From Chondrilla cf. caribensis (Eukaryota; Porifera; Demospongiae; Chondrillida; Chondrillidae), in contig OZ026570.1 in the NCBI GenBank assembly GCA_964020155.1, positions 2,243,721 to 2,307,720 on the forward strand: DNA of 64,000 bases. Reading direction: 5' to 3'. Of this stretch, positions 37,730-47,275 are shown one piece after another. The number at the start of each line of letters is the position of its first letter. Position 1 is the stretch's first letter. Both the position numbers and the translations under genes were made by a program. The notes below the pieces were generated by a model. It saw only the letters and a list, made by a program, of their open reading frames with translations. It made no database searches and was not told where the DNA came from.

Positions 37730-40399
37730 ATGTACTTGATTTACATGGTCAGCATTCTCGTTCTTGTTGCTGTTGGGGAGGCTAAAAGTCCTGAACAGCT
37801 ACGAAGAGCACTGCCAAGTCCAGTGAACGTTGATCCTGACTTGGACTGTGCCATCAGAGAGCTTGCCTGGACTTATGCGAAACAGCTACAACCACAAAGA
37901 GGGAACTTCAAAAGTGCCTTTGATGCTCTTCAGCTACAAAACTGTAACATTTCTTCCCGAGGTATGGAGAAGCAGTCTCCTTTTAATAAAGATTGGAACG
38001 CAGCTGCTGATTTTGTCATTTACTGCAATTGTGAGAATGGCAATGATGACAATCCTGGAACCATAGGGGAACCAGTCAAGACTATCATAAAAGCAATTAA
38101 ACTGACCAGACAGGCACCTTCAGGTGTTGCAAAAACTGTTTACCTTCGCGAGGGTACCTGTTACATTGGTGGTCCTATAGAACTAGGTCCTCAAGACAGC
38201 AACTTGACCATCTCTGGGTACATGCAGGAGAAAGTGGTTGTCAGTGGAGGGAAATTGTACAAGTTTACTTGGGAAGACTACAAGAAGGAGATGGGACCCC
38301 TCCACTATGGACTGTGTAGCTGCAGTGAAGATGAATGGGTGTCAAATGGTAGGCATATGAAACTATTTGCAGATATAGACAGAGTGGAGACTTGCCAGAC
38401 AATCTGTTTCAAGGACACCACTTGTATTGGTTTCACTTATTACAAGTCTGGTAAGCACACAGGGACATGTGTACTTCGTGAAGGAGGATTTGCATCTACT
38501 ACAAACTCTCCAGACTGTGTCAGCGGAAAGAAATTGAATATCATGTACACAGATCTATCCAGTCAGAATCCCAATGTGTTCACCTCTCTGTTCATAAACG
38601 GTCGTCGTGCAGTTCGTGCTCGTTATCCGGACGGCAACCCAGAGACAATGGGTCTGTATACTAATCCTACTGGATATGTCCCCAAAGCAGAATCGTGGCT
38701 ACCTCCAGCTTCTCATGGAGATTCTACAGAGATACACATTGAGTCTCCTGTTCGTACTGGCACTCATTTTCCCCAATTTGAATTGGGAATTGGTGGGCCT
38801 GTTGAAGCCTTTGATCCTCCGGAATCATACTGGGGGTTGGAATCACCAACAGGTGGTGGAGCAAGTACGTATATTATCCCTACCGGCCTACAGTATCCCA
38901 GTGATGTGGACTTTGCAAATCGTACATGGAAACACCCAGAAACAGGAGTTGTTCATGCATTTCATTGCGGGCACTGGGGTAATTGGCAGTTCCAACTTTC
39001 TGGTCGTGATATGGAGAAGAGATACCTGACATTTGCTTATGGTGGGTGGCAGGAAGCTAGGGGATGTTTATACGGAGCAGAGTGGTATGTTGAAAACATC
39101 ATGGAAGAACTAGATTCTCCAGGAGAATGGTTTTATGATGCCACTACAATGAAACTGTACTTGTATCCCAACATGAGTCTACCTACAGAAGGTGTGGGTA
39201 CTGTCCTTGACGAACTGATAGCAATTCGAGGAACAATGGATATTCCTGTACGTCAGGTATCCATAGTAAATGTAGTGTTTGCTCACTCGGCTACCACTTT
39301 CTTCAAACGCTATGAAGTACCAAGTGGAGGTGACTGGTCCGTATACCGAGGAGGTGCCGTGTTTTTCGAAGGAGTGGACGGATTCAATCTCCAAGGATGT
39401 TTGTTTGATGCTGTTGGAGGCAACGGTGTTATACTCAGTGGATACATCAGGAATGCTGTCATCAGGGAGAACGAGTTTGTTTGGAGCGGAGACAATGCTA
39501 TTGTGTCTGTAGGTGACTCTCATCTCATCGATGGTACATTGGGAACCCAGCCGAGAGGAACCAAGGTCATTGGTAACCTTGTGCATGAGAACGGTGTGTT
39601 TGGTAAACAGACATGTGCATATGTTCAAAGCCTTTCCTGTCAAGCAGAACTCACTGGGAACGTATTCTTCAACGGTCCACGAGCCGGTATCAATTTTAAT
39701 GATGGATTTGGAGGGGGTAATGTCATTGAACACAATCTCCTGTTCAACCAAGTGCGTGAAACTAGTGATCACGGTCCATTCAACTCTTGGGACAGGCTAC
39801 CATACCTGACAGAAGTGCTTGATGGAGAGACTCCTTCCCTCACTCCAGCTGAAAATTACATCAGACGTAACTTCCTCATCAATAACTATCATTCAACATG
39901 GCCTCTTGATCACGATGATGGCTCTTGCTATTATCTTGATACTTACAACTTCATGGTTTATGGCGGTTTCAAGAACTATCTAGGACACAGTAAAATTGCT
40001 GAACGCAATGTTTATATTTACCCTGATGCAGAACATTCCATGGACAAAATAGGAGCTTTTTTCTCGGCTCCTTATTGTGCTAACAGTGATGGTGCTTCTC
40101 GTGGTGACTTGGCATCTGGATGGGGTGATAAGTGGGTCAATAATACCTGTATCATTGGCAATCCTGATGTGTATGATTTTGAACCATGTGAACTCAATAA
40201 TCCATCAGGACTCATCCCGTTCACTGCTGACAATATGTTCTATGCTCCAAATAAGGATATTTACATCAAATGTCAAGGCAAGGATTTGACTTTGAAAGAA
40301 TTTCAGAAGATGGGATACGACATTGGATCCGCTGTTCATTATCCTGTAGACACTGCTACTATCATCGAATGGGGCAAAGAGCTGCTTGATATAATGTGA
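37730..40399 (+). CDS. Secreted PAN/beta-helix protein, copy 1
   Basis: Single uninterrupted coding exon, 889 aa. Signal peptide about 1-19 (hydrophobic ILVLVAVGEA). Residues 24-75 are an unassigned Cys-containing region. From 92 the sequence VIYCNCENGNDDNPGTIGEP starts a right-handed parallel beta-helix of the DUF1565/pectate-lyase-like type. It is interrupted by a PAN/apple-like domain with six Cys (about 196-270, TCQTICFKDTTCIGFTYYKS). The core continues with FINGRRAVRARYPDG, SPGEWFYDATTMKLYLYP and beta-helix turns rich in N-x-V/I-x-x-N. The SPGEW-YD-LY-P signature is shared with bacterial beta-helix glycosidases (GH141-like), so carbohydrate binding or cleavage is plausible but unproven. 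An acceptor (TTTCCTCCTGTTTAG) 14 bp before the ATG implies a 5' UTR intron. Neighbouring genes average many introns, so the intronless CDS is unusual. Confidence 0.85.
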   Translation: MYLIYMVSILVLVAVGEAKSPEQLRRALPSPVNVDPDLDCAIRELAWTYAKQLQPQRGNFKSAFDALQLQNCNISSRGMEKQSPFNKDWNAAADFVIYCNCENGNDDNPGTIGEPVKTIIKAIKLTRQAPSGVAKTVYLREGTCYIGGPIELGPQDSNLTISGYMQEKVVVSGGKLYKFTWEDYKKEMGPLHYGLCSCSEDEWVSNGRHMKLFADIDRVETCQTICFKDTTCIGFTYYKSGKHTGTCVLREGGFASTTNSPDCVSGKKLNIMYTDLSSQNPNVFTSLFINGRRAVRARYPDGNPETMGLYTNPTGYVPKAESWLPPASHGDSTEIHIESPVRTGTHFPQFELGIGGPVEAFDPPESYWGLESPTGGGASTYIIPTGLQYPSDVDFANRTWKHPETGVVHAFHCGHWGNWQFQLSGRDMEKRYLTFAYGGWQEARGCLYGAEWYVENIMEELDSPGEWFYDATTMKLYLYPNMSLPTEGVGTVLDELIAIRGTMDIPVRQVSIVNVVFAHSATTFFKRYEVPSGGDWSVYRGGAVFFEGVDGFNLQGCLFDAVGGNGVILSGYIRNAVIRENEFVWSGDNAIVSVGDSHLIDGTLGTQPRGTKVIGNLVHENGVFGKQTCAYVQSLSCQAELTGNVFFNGPRAGINFNDGFGGGNVIEHNLLFNQVRETSDHGPFNSWDRLPYLTEVLDGETPSLTPAENYIRRNFLINNYHSTWPLDHDDGSCYYLDTYNFMVYGGFKNYLGHSKIAERNVYIYPDAEHSMDKIGAFFSAPYCANSDGASRGDLASGWGDKWVNNTCIIGNPDVYDFEPCELNNPSGLIPFTADNMFYAPNKDIYIKCQGKDLTLKEFQKMGYDIGSAVHYPVDTATIIEWGKELLDIM

Positions 40400-40880
40400 A
40401 CACGTAACTATGATATGTTTACTGTTGTTAGCGTTAGTGCAGTAAATCTTACTAGTATTTCATCAAAGTGCTAATTTAAAATTGATGGAGTGATCTTGAA
40501 GTGGATATATACAAATAATCTTTGCATAACCCCATGTAATTAATGTATCAATACAATGTAATATGAAAATGATAGACTTATACGTATAGTAGTACTACAT
40601 GAAGTGATATAATGATACACGTGTATTCGATCATTGTATCTATATAATAATTATTATTGTGAATAAGTATTGTACAGCTGTATAATAATTATTATTTATG
40701 ATGTATAAACATACGTACTGTATTATATTATAGCTCTCTAGCTCTGCTATTAAAATGCAATTTGAATTTTGAATATATATTCATGAATAATTATTAATAA
40801 TTATAATACCATAATATTACCAAAATACCCCGGGGTCCCAAATCACCCAGCTCTACACAAGTCAACTATTTTATAAGTAC

Positions 40881-41079
40881 CTGACTGGGTTCCATGCTTG
40901 GATTCCACTTGTTGTACCACTCCAGATCTGACTTGAGAAGCAGAAGCCTTACAAAGATCTTGAGAAACTGTCTGAATTGGAAACAAATTTGTCGATTTAA
41001 CGGAGTAAGACAAAACAAATCTTCCTCTAACAGAGCCTACTGCTCTATAGATAGGTCTACACGCTAACATGGCCATCAT
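40881..41079 (-). pseudogene. Orphan second copy of GHITM exon 1
   Basis: Duplicate of GHITM exon 1 (35667-35865), same length (199 nt), open, with the donor GTACTT preserved. Differences change SSYSV to LSYSV and SRALRKGF to SQDLCKAS, adding an acid and removing two Arg from the presequence. The downstream exons of GHITM lie 6 kb further on the same strand, so it could in principle splice past exon 1 as an alternative first exon. A LINE inserted about 40 bp upstream argues for inactivation. Confidence 0.8.
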
Positions 41080-41117
41080 TTGAAGCTTGTCTTCTACGCA
41101 GATGAATTATGCTTCAT

Positions 41118-41148
<31 letters not shown>

Positions 41149-41150
41149 TA
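41118..41150. repeat. (ATCA)n tail of the LINE
   Basis: Seven or so ATCA units at the 3' end (minus strand) of the LINE fragment, where retrotransposon simple-repeat tails are expected. Confidence 0.75.
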
Positions 41151-42560
41151 TTATTAAAGTGCACCACACTATAAGGTGCTAGGACGCAGAGGGGTCCAAT
41201 GTAGCACTCCACAAGATACAATGATAACTGGATTATCATACATAAGAAACAATAAAATTAAGTAATAGTTTATGTACATTACAACTTAAATTGGGCATAC
41301 CACATAAAGCTAATACATTGTCTAATACTGTTATTTGAACATGCAATAGATGGAATAACTGCAGTCTGTCGCTCCACAGTTGTCCCTTCGTGTAAGTCTC
41401 TCAATGTCTGTGCTGTAAACAGAGGCTGTCTGATATGGTCCCAGGCAGATCATCGCAGCAGCCAGTGGTATACATCTTCAACCTCCCCACTCTGGCACTC
41501 TTTGCATATTCTCTCATCTCTTTTCACCCCTCTCCATCTCCCAACCTCAACCTGGAATGCTGCTGTTCCTCCTCTCAACTTCATCAACATGGACCTCTCT
41601 TTTTTCTTTTTCACTAAATTAAATGCACATCTTGATTCAAGCTTCAGGTCACCAATCTCCTTGAATAGCCTTAGTTTGGGTTTCTCCTCCATGTCTTTAT
41701 TCAAAACTGATGTAACATTCCTCCACGCAGAACTCATCAACATCTCCCGAATCTCTGAGTATGATAGGCTCCTCACAGCATCCACTTCCATACCACTCCA
41801 CCCGAAGTCATCAGTACACCTAGCCATGTTATTCACCCAACCCCCCTTACCACACTCCACAGCCTGACTAACTATCTTCTTCAATAACCTCCCCTCATAC
41901 TCCTTAGCGCTCAACACCTTCAGCCAGAACCGGACGCACCGCATCTTTGCCTCCCACACCAATGGCAACATCTGCATCTCAAACCATAAGGAGGCCTTGG
42001 GGTGAAGTGTGCCAACTCCAAAAAAGATACGGAGGGCACGTAGCTGGACCTTCTCAATAGCCTACAAGTGTCTGCTGCACCCCCATATTTCCGCTCCATA
42101 CATTAAGGTAGACTCCACCAGCGACCCCATCAACTTCCTAGCTATCCCAACTGTCATATCACCAATCTCCTCCCGGAACCTAGAAAAACAAGCTCCCAGT
42201 GCTCTTCTCCCCACCTCTGCCCTATCCTCTATCATTTCCTTCAGATGTAGGAAGTAACCATAGGGATTGTCTTGCCATCTATGTCATATGTCACATCACA
42301 CCTTTTACCTTCTTATTTCGGACATGCATAACTCCAGACTTGGCCACATTGATTTGTACTTCCCACTCCTTACACCACTCTATCGACACATCCAAACTCT
42401 TTCTCAACCCTGATTCATCTGAGGCTAGTAAGCATGTGTCATCAGCAAACAACAGAACAACCTCATCACTAGTACTACATACCACCCCACACTTCTCCTC
42501 CTTCAGCTTCTTCACCACTCCGTTGATATATAACGAAAACAGTAAAGGCGACAGACTAAA
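41118..42560 (-). mobile_element. 5'-truncated, decayed LINE (non-LTR retrotransposon)
   Basis: On the minus strand, reverse-transcriptase palm residues LSPLLFSLYING and FADDTCLLAS (42569-42291) are followed by a thumb-like region (YLHLKEMIEDRAEVGRRALG) in a second frame. A C-terminal segment ends RICKECQSGEVEDVYHWLLR (41977-41450), the usual C-terminal CCHC-like motif of such ORF2 proteins. Frameshifts separate the parts. The 3' end on this strand is a tetranucleotide tail, seen as (ATCA)n at 41118-41150. Inserted into unit 2 only, between sequences that are contiguous in unit 1 (35895-35925). The clade was not determined. Confidence 0.85.
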
Positions 42561-43154
42561 AACATCCATTAAACAGCCATTTTCTTAATTGTTTGAAAGC
42601 CTTCGATCTATTTTATATGGATTTGACCACGAAGCAAGACAATACCTACAGCAATTAATTTAGCCCTCAATACACCCGTTATTGCTATGTATTCCCTTTT
42701 TATTGTACTAAACAAACTATGACGAAACTCACAGATGAAATTGAGTAACAACCGCTCTGACCATTCCTGGCGTGATCTGTGTCGCTGTGAGTTTTTCGTA
42801 TAAGGTCGAGTATCTATGGTTTTTCTTACAAGCACGTATGTCTACGTTTGTATTAGTTTATTCTTCAGGCGAGTATTCCGTCAAATCCCTTTTATATAAC
42901 CTATGTCTATCGGTTTAATTTGGAAGCCTAATTGAGTGTTTCAATGTTGAAAATCACAATGCACGTGCAGCTCCTCTGGTCAGACCTTGTCCCCCATCAC
43001 TATCAATGCGCGGAGCAATGTGTATTCCAGTATTGAAATTAGTTTATTCGATATGAAATTCTCAGAACAACATTGACTTGGAGATTTAGGTTGGAATTGA
43101 AGTTATTTTTTTGGGTGCGTAGCTATCTCTATGGATCAGATCATATATAGATAT

Positions 43155-43340
43155 CTCTGTCATACGGAAAGTGGTCCCCGGACTTTTTTTCGCACCATAT
43201 CCGGTCTCCCATATACCATCAAAAATGGTTAGGGTTAGGCACAAGCGGACCATTTAGGACGTCGGAAACCTGTCCGCACGGACTGGGTTTGCCGCTATTT
43301 CCGGTCCCCGGGGACTGTTTTTGGGAGCGGACCATATATT
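43155..43340. mobile_element. Foldback element in unit 2
   Basis: ACGGAAAGTGGTCCCCGGAC near the left end and CCGGTCCCCGGGGACTG with GGAGCGGACCATATA near the right end are inversely related. The interior is G/C-richer than its surroundings. Absent from unit 1. Limits approximate. Confidence 0.5.
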
Positions 43341-43754
43341 TCGTGACTAAATCACTATCTGCATGTGTGCATGTAGTATGTTGCATGGGCAAATCAAAGC
43401 ATAGTGTACACATGTCAGTGTCCTATATTTGCACACTGCCCTGTGCCATTGCATACTTCCCATGTCGGGTATTTGTTATTTTAATTTGTAAATGAATAGA
43501 CGATATGCATTTTTATGCCCACTGCCCACAATATTGGGGTCCCCGAGGTCAACAGTGAATAAATTCGTCAAATGTATAGTGTAGTATAGGCAGCTGTGAT
43601 GGAAATTGAGAAACCTCTCAGTTTTTGCTATCTTTATAGCTGAATTCAATGGAAATTCACTGTGTTGACTTTGTGCATGTCATTACCACTCATTCTAATG
43701 TGGTATTTGGTGATTTGATCTCATTGTTTCCTCCTGTTTAGGAGACAACACGAA

Positions 43755-46424
43755 ATGTACTTGATTTACATGGTCAGCATTCTCGTTCTTGTTGCTGTTG
43801 GGGAGGCTAAAAGTCCTGAACAGCTACGAAGAGCACTGCCAAGTCCAGTGAACGTTGATCCTGACTTGGACTGTGCCATCAGAGAACTTGCCTGGACTTA
43901 TGCGAAACAGCTGCAACCACAAAGAGGGAACTTCAAAAGTGCCTTTGATGCTCTTCAGCTGCAAAACTGTAACATTTCTTCCCAAGGTATGGAGAAGCAG
44001 TCTCCTTTTAATAAAGATTGGAACGCAGCTGCTGATTTCGTCATTTACTGCAATTGTGAGAATGGCAATGATGACAATCCTGGAACCATAGGGGAACCAG
44101 TCAAGACTATCATAAAAGCAATTAAACTGACCAGACAGGCACCTTCAGGTGTTGCAAAAACTGTTTACCTTCGCGAGGGTACCTGTTACATTGGTGGTCC
44201 TATAGAACTAGGTCCACAAGACAGCAACTTGACCATCTCTGGGTACATGCAGGAGAAAGTGGTTGTCAGTGGAGGGAAATTGTACAAGTTTACTTGGGAA
44301 GACTACAAGAAGGAGATGGGACCCCTCCACTATGGACTGTGTAGCTGCAGTGAAGATGAATGGGTGTCAAATGGTAGGCATATGAAACTATTTGCAGATA
44401 TAGACAGAGTGGAGACTTGCCAGACAATCTGTTTCAAGGACACCACTTGTATTGGTTTCACTTATTACAAGTCTGGTAAGCACACAGGGACATGTGTACT
44501 TCGTGAAGGAGGATTTGCATCTACTACAAACTCTCCAGACTGTGTCAGCGGAAAGAAATTGAATATCATGTACGCAGATCTATCCAGTCAGAATCCCAAT
44601 GTGTTCACTTCGCTATTCATAAACGGTCGTCGTGCAGTTCGTGCTCGTTATCCGGACGGCAACCCAGAGACAATGGGTCTGCATACCAATCCTACTGGAT
44701 ATGTCCCCAAAGCAGATTCGTGGCTACCTCCAGCTTCTCATGGAGATTCTACAGAGATACACATTGAGTCTCCTGTTCGTACTGGCACTCATTTTCCCCA
44801 ATTTGAATTGGGAATTGGTGGGCCTGTTGAAGCCTTTGATCCTCCGGAATCATACTGGGGATTGAAATCACCAACAGGTGGTGGAGCAAGTACGTATATT
44901 ATCCCTACCGGCCTACAGTATCCCAGTGATGTGGACTTTGCAAATCGTACGTGGAAACAGCCGGAAACAGGAGTTGTTCATGCATTTCATTGTGAGCACT
45001 GGGGTAATTGGCAGTTCCAACTTTCTGGTCGTGATATGGAGAAGAGATACCTGACCTTTGCATATGGTGGGTGGCAGGAAGCTAGGGGATGTTCCCATGG
45101 AGTAGAGTGGTATGTTGAGAACATCATGGAAGAACTGGATTCTCCAGGAGAATGGTTTTATGATGCCACTACCATGAAACTGTACTTGTATCCCAACATG
45201 AGTCTACCTACAGAAGGTGTGGGTACTGTCCTTGACGAACTGATAGCAATTCGAGGAACAATGGATATTCCTGTACGTCAGGTATCCATAGTGAATGTAG
45301 TGTTTGCTCACTCGGCTACCACATTCTTCAAACCCTATGAAGTACCAAGTGGAGGTGACTGGTCCGTATACCGAGGAGGTGCCGTGTTTGTTGAAGGAGT
45401 GGACGGATTCAATCTCCAAGGATGTTTGTTTGATGCTGTTGGAGGCAACGGTGTTGTACTCAGTGGATACGTCAGGAATGCTGTCATCAGGGAGAACGAG
45501 TTTGTTTGGAGCGGAGACAATGCTATAGTGTCTGTAGGTGACTCTCATCTTATCGATGGTACATTGGGAACCCAGCCGAGAGGAACCAAGGTTATTCTTA
45601 ACCTTGTGCATGAGAACGGTGTATTTGGTAAACAGACATGTGCATATGTCCAGAGCCTTTCCTGTCAAACAGAAATCACTGGGAACGTATTCTTCAACGG
45701 TCCACGAGCCGGTATCAATTTTAATGATGGATTTGGAGGGGGTAATGTCATTGAACACAATCTCCTGTTCAACCATGTGCGTGAAACTGGTGATCATGGT
45801 CCATTCAACTCTTGGGACAGGCTACCATACCTGACAGAAGTGCTTGATGGAGAGACTCCTTCCCTCACTCCAGCTGAAAGTTACATCAACAACAACTTCC
45901 TCATCAATAACTATCATTCAACATGGCCTCTTGATCACGATGATGGTTCTTGCTATTATCTTGATACTTACAACTTCATGGTTTATGGTGGTTTCAAGAA
46001 CTATCTAGGACACAGCAAAATTGCTGAACGCAATGTTTATATTTACCCTGATGCAGAACATTCCATGGACAAAATAGGAGCTTTTCTCTCTTTTCCTTAT
46101 TGTGCTAATAGTAATGGTGCTTCTCGTGGTGACTTGGCATCTGGATGGGGTGATAAGTGGGTCAATAATACCTGCATCATTGGCAATCCTGATGTGTATC
46201 TTTTTGATTCATGTGAACTCAATAATCCATCAGGACTCATCCCGTTCACTGCTGACAATGTGTTCTATGCTCCGAACAAGGATATCTACATCAAATGTCA
46301 AGGCAAGAATTTGACTTTGAAAGAATTTCAGAAGATGGGATACGACATTGGATCCACTGTTCATTATCCTGTAGATACTGCTACTATCATTGAATGGGGC
46401 AAAGAGCTGCTTGATATAATGTGA
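43755..46424 (+). CDS. Secreted PAN/beta-helix protein, copy 2
   Basis: 889 aa, the direct duplicate of the gene at 37730-40399, with the same signal peptide, PAN domain and SPGEWFYD signature. The first 300 residues are nearly identical to copy 1. Changes cluster further on, for example CSHGVEWYV for CLYGAEWYV, HCEHWG for HCGHWG, VILNLVHE for VIGNLVHE, and SFPYCANSNG for SAPYCANSDG. At several sites it agrees with the inverted copy 3 instead of copy 1 (FFKPYEVP, VFVEGVDG, GVVLSGYVRN). The same UTR acceptor precedes the ATG. The frame is intact, so it is probably functional. Confidence 0.85.
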   Translation: MYLIYMVSILVLVAVGEAKSPEQLRRALPSPVNVDPDLDCAIRELAWTYAKQLQPQRGNFKSAFDALQLQNCNISSQGMEKQSPFNKDWNAAADFVIYCNCENGNDDNPGTIGEPVKTIIKAIKLTRQAPSGVAKTVYLREGTCYIGGPIELGPQDSNLTISGYMQEKVVVSGGKLYKFTWEDYKKEMGPLHYGLCSCSEDEWVSNGRHMKLFADIDRVETCQTICFKDTTCIGFTYYKSGKHTGTCVLREGGFASTTNSPDCVSGKKLNIMYADLSSQNPNVFTSLFINGRRAVRARYPDGNPETMGLHTNPTGYVPKADSWLPPASHGDSTEIHIESPVRTGTHFPQFELGIGGPVEAFDPPESYWGLKSPTGGGASTYIIPTGLQYPSDVDFANRTWKQPETGVVHAFHCEHWGNWQFQLSGRDMEKRYLTFAYGGWQEARGCSHGVEWYVENIMEELDSPGEWFYDATTMKLYLYPNMSLPTEGVGTVLDELIAIRGTMDIPVRQVSIVNVVFAHSATTFFKPYEVPSGGDWSVYRGGAVFVEGVDGFNLQGCLFDAVGGNGVVLSGYVRNAVIRENEFVWSGDNAIVSVGDSHLIDGTLGTQPRGTKVILNLVHENGVFGKQTCAYVQSLSCQTEITGNVFFNGPRAGINFNDGFGGGNVIEHNLLFNHVRETGDHGPFNSWDRLPYLTEVLDGETPSLTPAESYINNNFLINNYHSTWPLDHDDGSCYYLDTYNFMVYGGFKNYLGHSKIAERNVYIYPDAEHSMDKIGAFLSFPYCANSNGASRGDLASGWGDKWVNNTCIIGNPDVYLFDSCELNNPSGLIPFTADNVFYAPNKDIYIKCQGKNLTLKEFQKMGYDIGSTVHYPVDTATIIEWGKELLDIM

Positions 46425-46701
46425 ACACGTAACTATGATATGTTTACTGTTGTTAGCGTTAGTACATTAAGTCTTACTAGTAGTTCATCAAAGTGATAAT
46501 GGAAAATTAATGGAGTGATCTTGAAGTGGATACAAATGATCCTTGCATAACCCCATGTAATTTATGTATCAATTTAATGTAATATGATAATGATAAACTT
46601 ATACGTATTGTAGCACTATACATGAAGTGATATAATAATACATGATGTGCATTCATTGTATCTATTGCGATTAAGTATTATACAGCTGTATAATAATTAT
46701 A

Positions 46702-46945
46702 GAAGTTTCATTGGAATCCAACCTGCTTGGAGAGAAAGGAGAAAAGAGAAAAAACAGCAACGTTAACTGGGGACTCGAACCCAGGGTGTCTGACTGTAGC
46801 CGCCATAAACCAGAGTCACGAAGCCACCACAGCAACCAACCCTCCCTTTATACTGCATTGGTGGTACTGCTGTGCTGCAGTCTCACACCGGCGAGATCAT
46901 GCACACAACTGCAGCTGTGTGGATTTAAGAGTGTTGATATTGACT
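46702..46945 (-). mobile_element. tRNA-like SINE segment in unit 2
   Basis: On the minus strand it contains a perfect B-box GGTTCGAGTCC (46771-46781) and, about 40 bp upstream, a weaker A-box-like TGGCTTCGTGACTC. It interrupts a stretch that is continuous after copy 1 (about 40690), so it is an insertion younger than the duplication. Limits approximate. Confidence 0.5.
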
Positions 46946-47275
46946 AATTACGTAAATAATTATCTTCATTTCAATATCTAGTTTAGTTGTATAAAAATTA
47001 AATATGATGTATATTAAATACATGTATATCATATATTATAGCTCTCTAGCTCTGCTATTATAGAATACAATTTGAATCTTGAATATATATCCATGAATAA
47101 TCAATAATACCATTCAATATTTCTGACAGGATCAATAAATTAATATTGTACATAAATAATTATATCAATCTAATATCTGATATTCAGAAACTATTAATAT
47201 AAGCTGTATGACATGTACCTAGGCTACTGAGACCAGTAGATTGTGTTCAACAGGCATGTATCAGACCGCCCAGTA

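Larger units (their letters stand above)
35608..40821. repeat. Tandem segmental duplication, unit 1
   Basis: Begins in GHITM intron 1 at AAAATACCCCGGGGTCCCAA, contains GHITM exon 1 and 5' flank, a spacer and the first beta-helix gene, and ends just before the same start sequence recurs at 40822. Unit 1 has a family-A MITE at 36671-36845 and about 400-500 bp at 37140-37620 that unit 2 lacks. Confidence 0.9.
40822..47113. repeat. Tandem segmental duplication, unit 2
   Basis: Direct repeat of 35608-40821, longer because of insertions: a LINE fragment (41118-42560), a foldback element (about 43155-43340) and a tRNA-like SINE segment (about 46702-46945). Homology ends around 47105-47113 after GAATATATATCCATGAATAA. 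Confidence 0.88.

Noticed and set aside
39179..39772. 197-aa minus-strand ORF inside beta-helix copy 1, repeated in the other copies
   Set aside because: Exact antisense shadow of the beta-helix coding sequence; it recurs only because the gene is duplicated.
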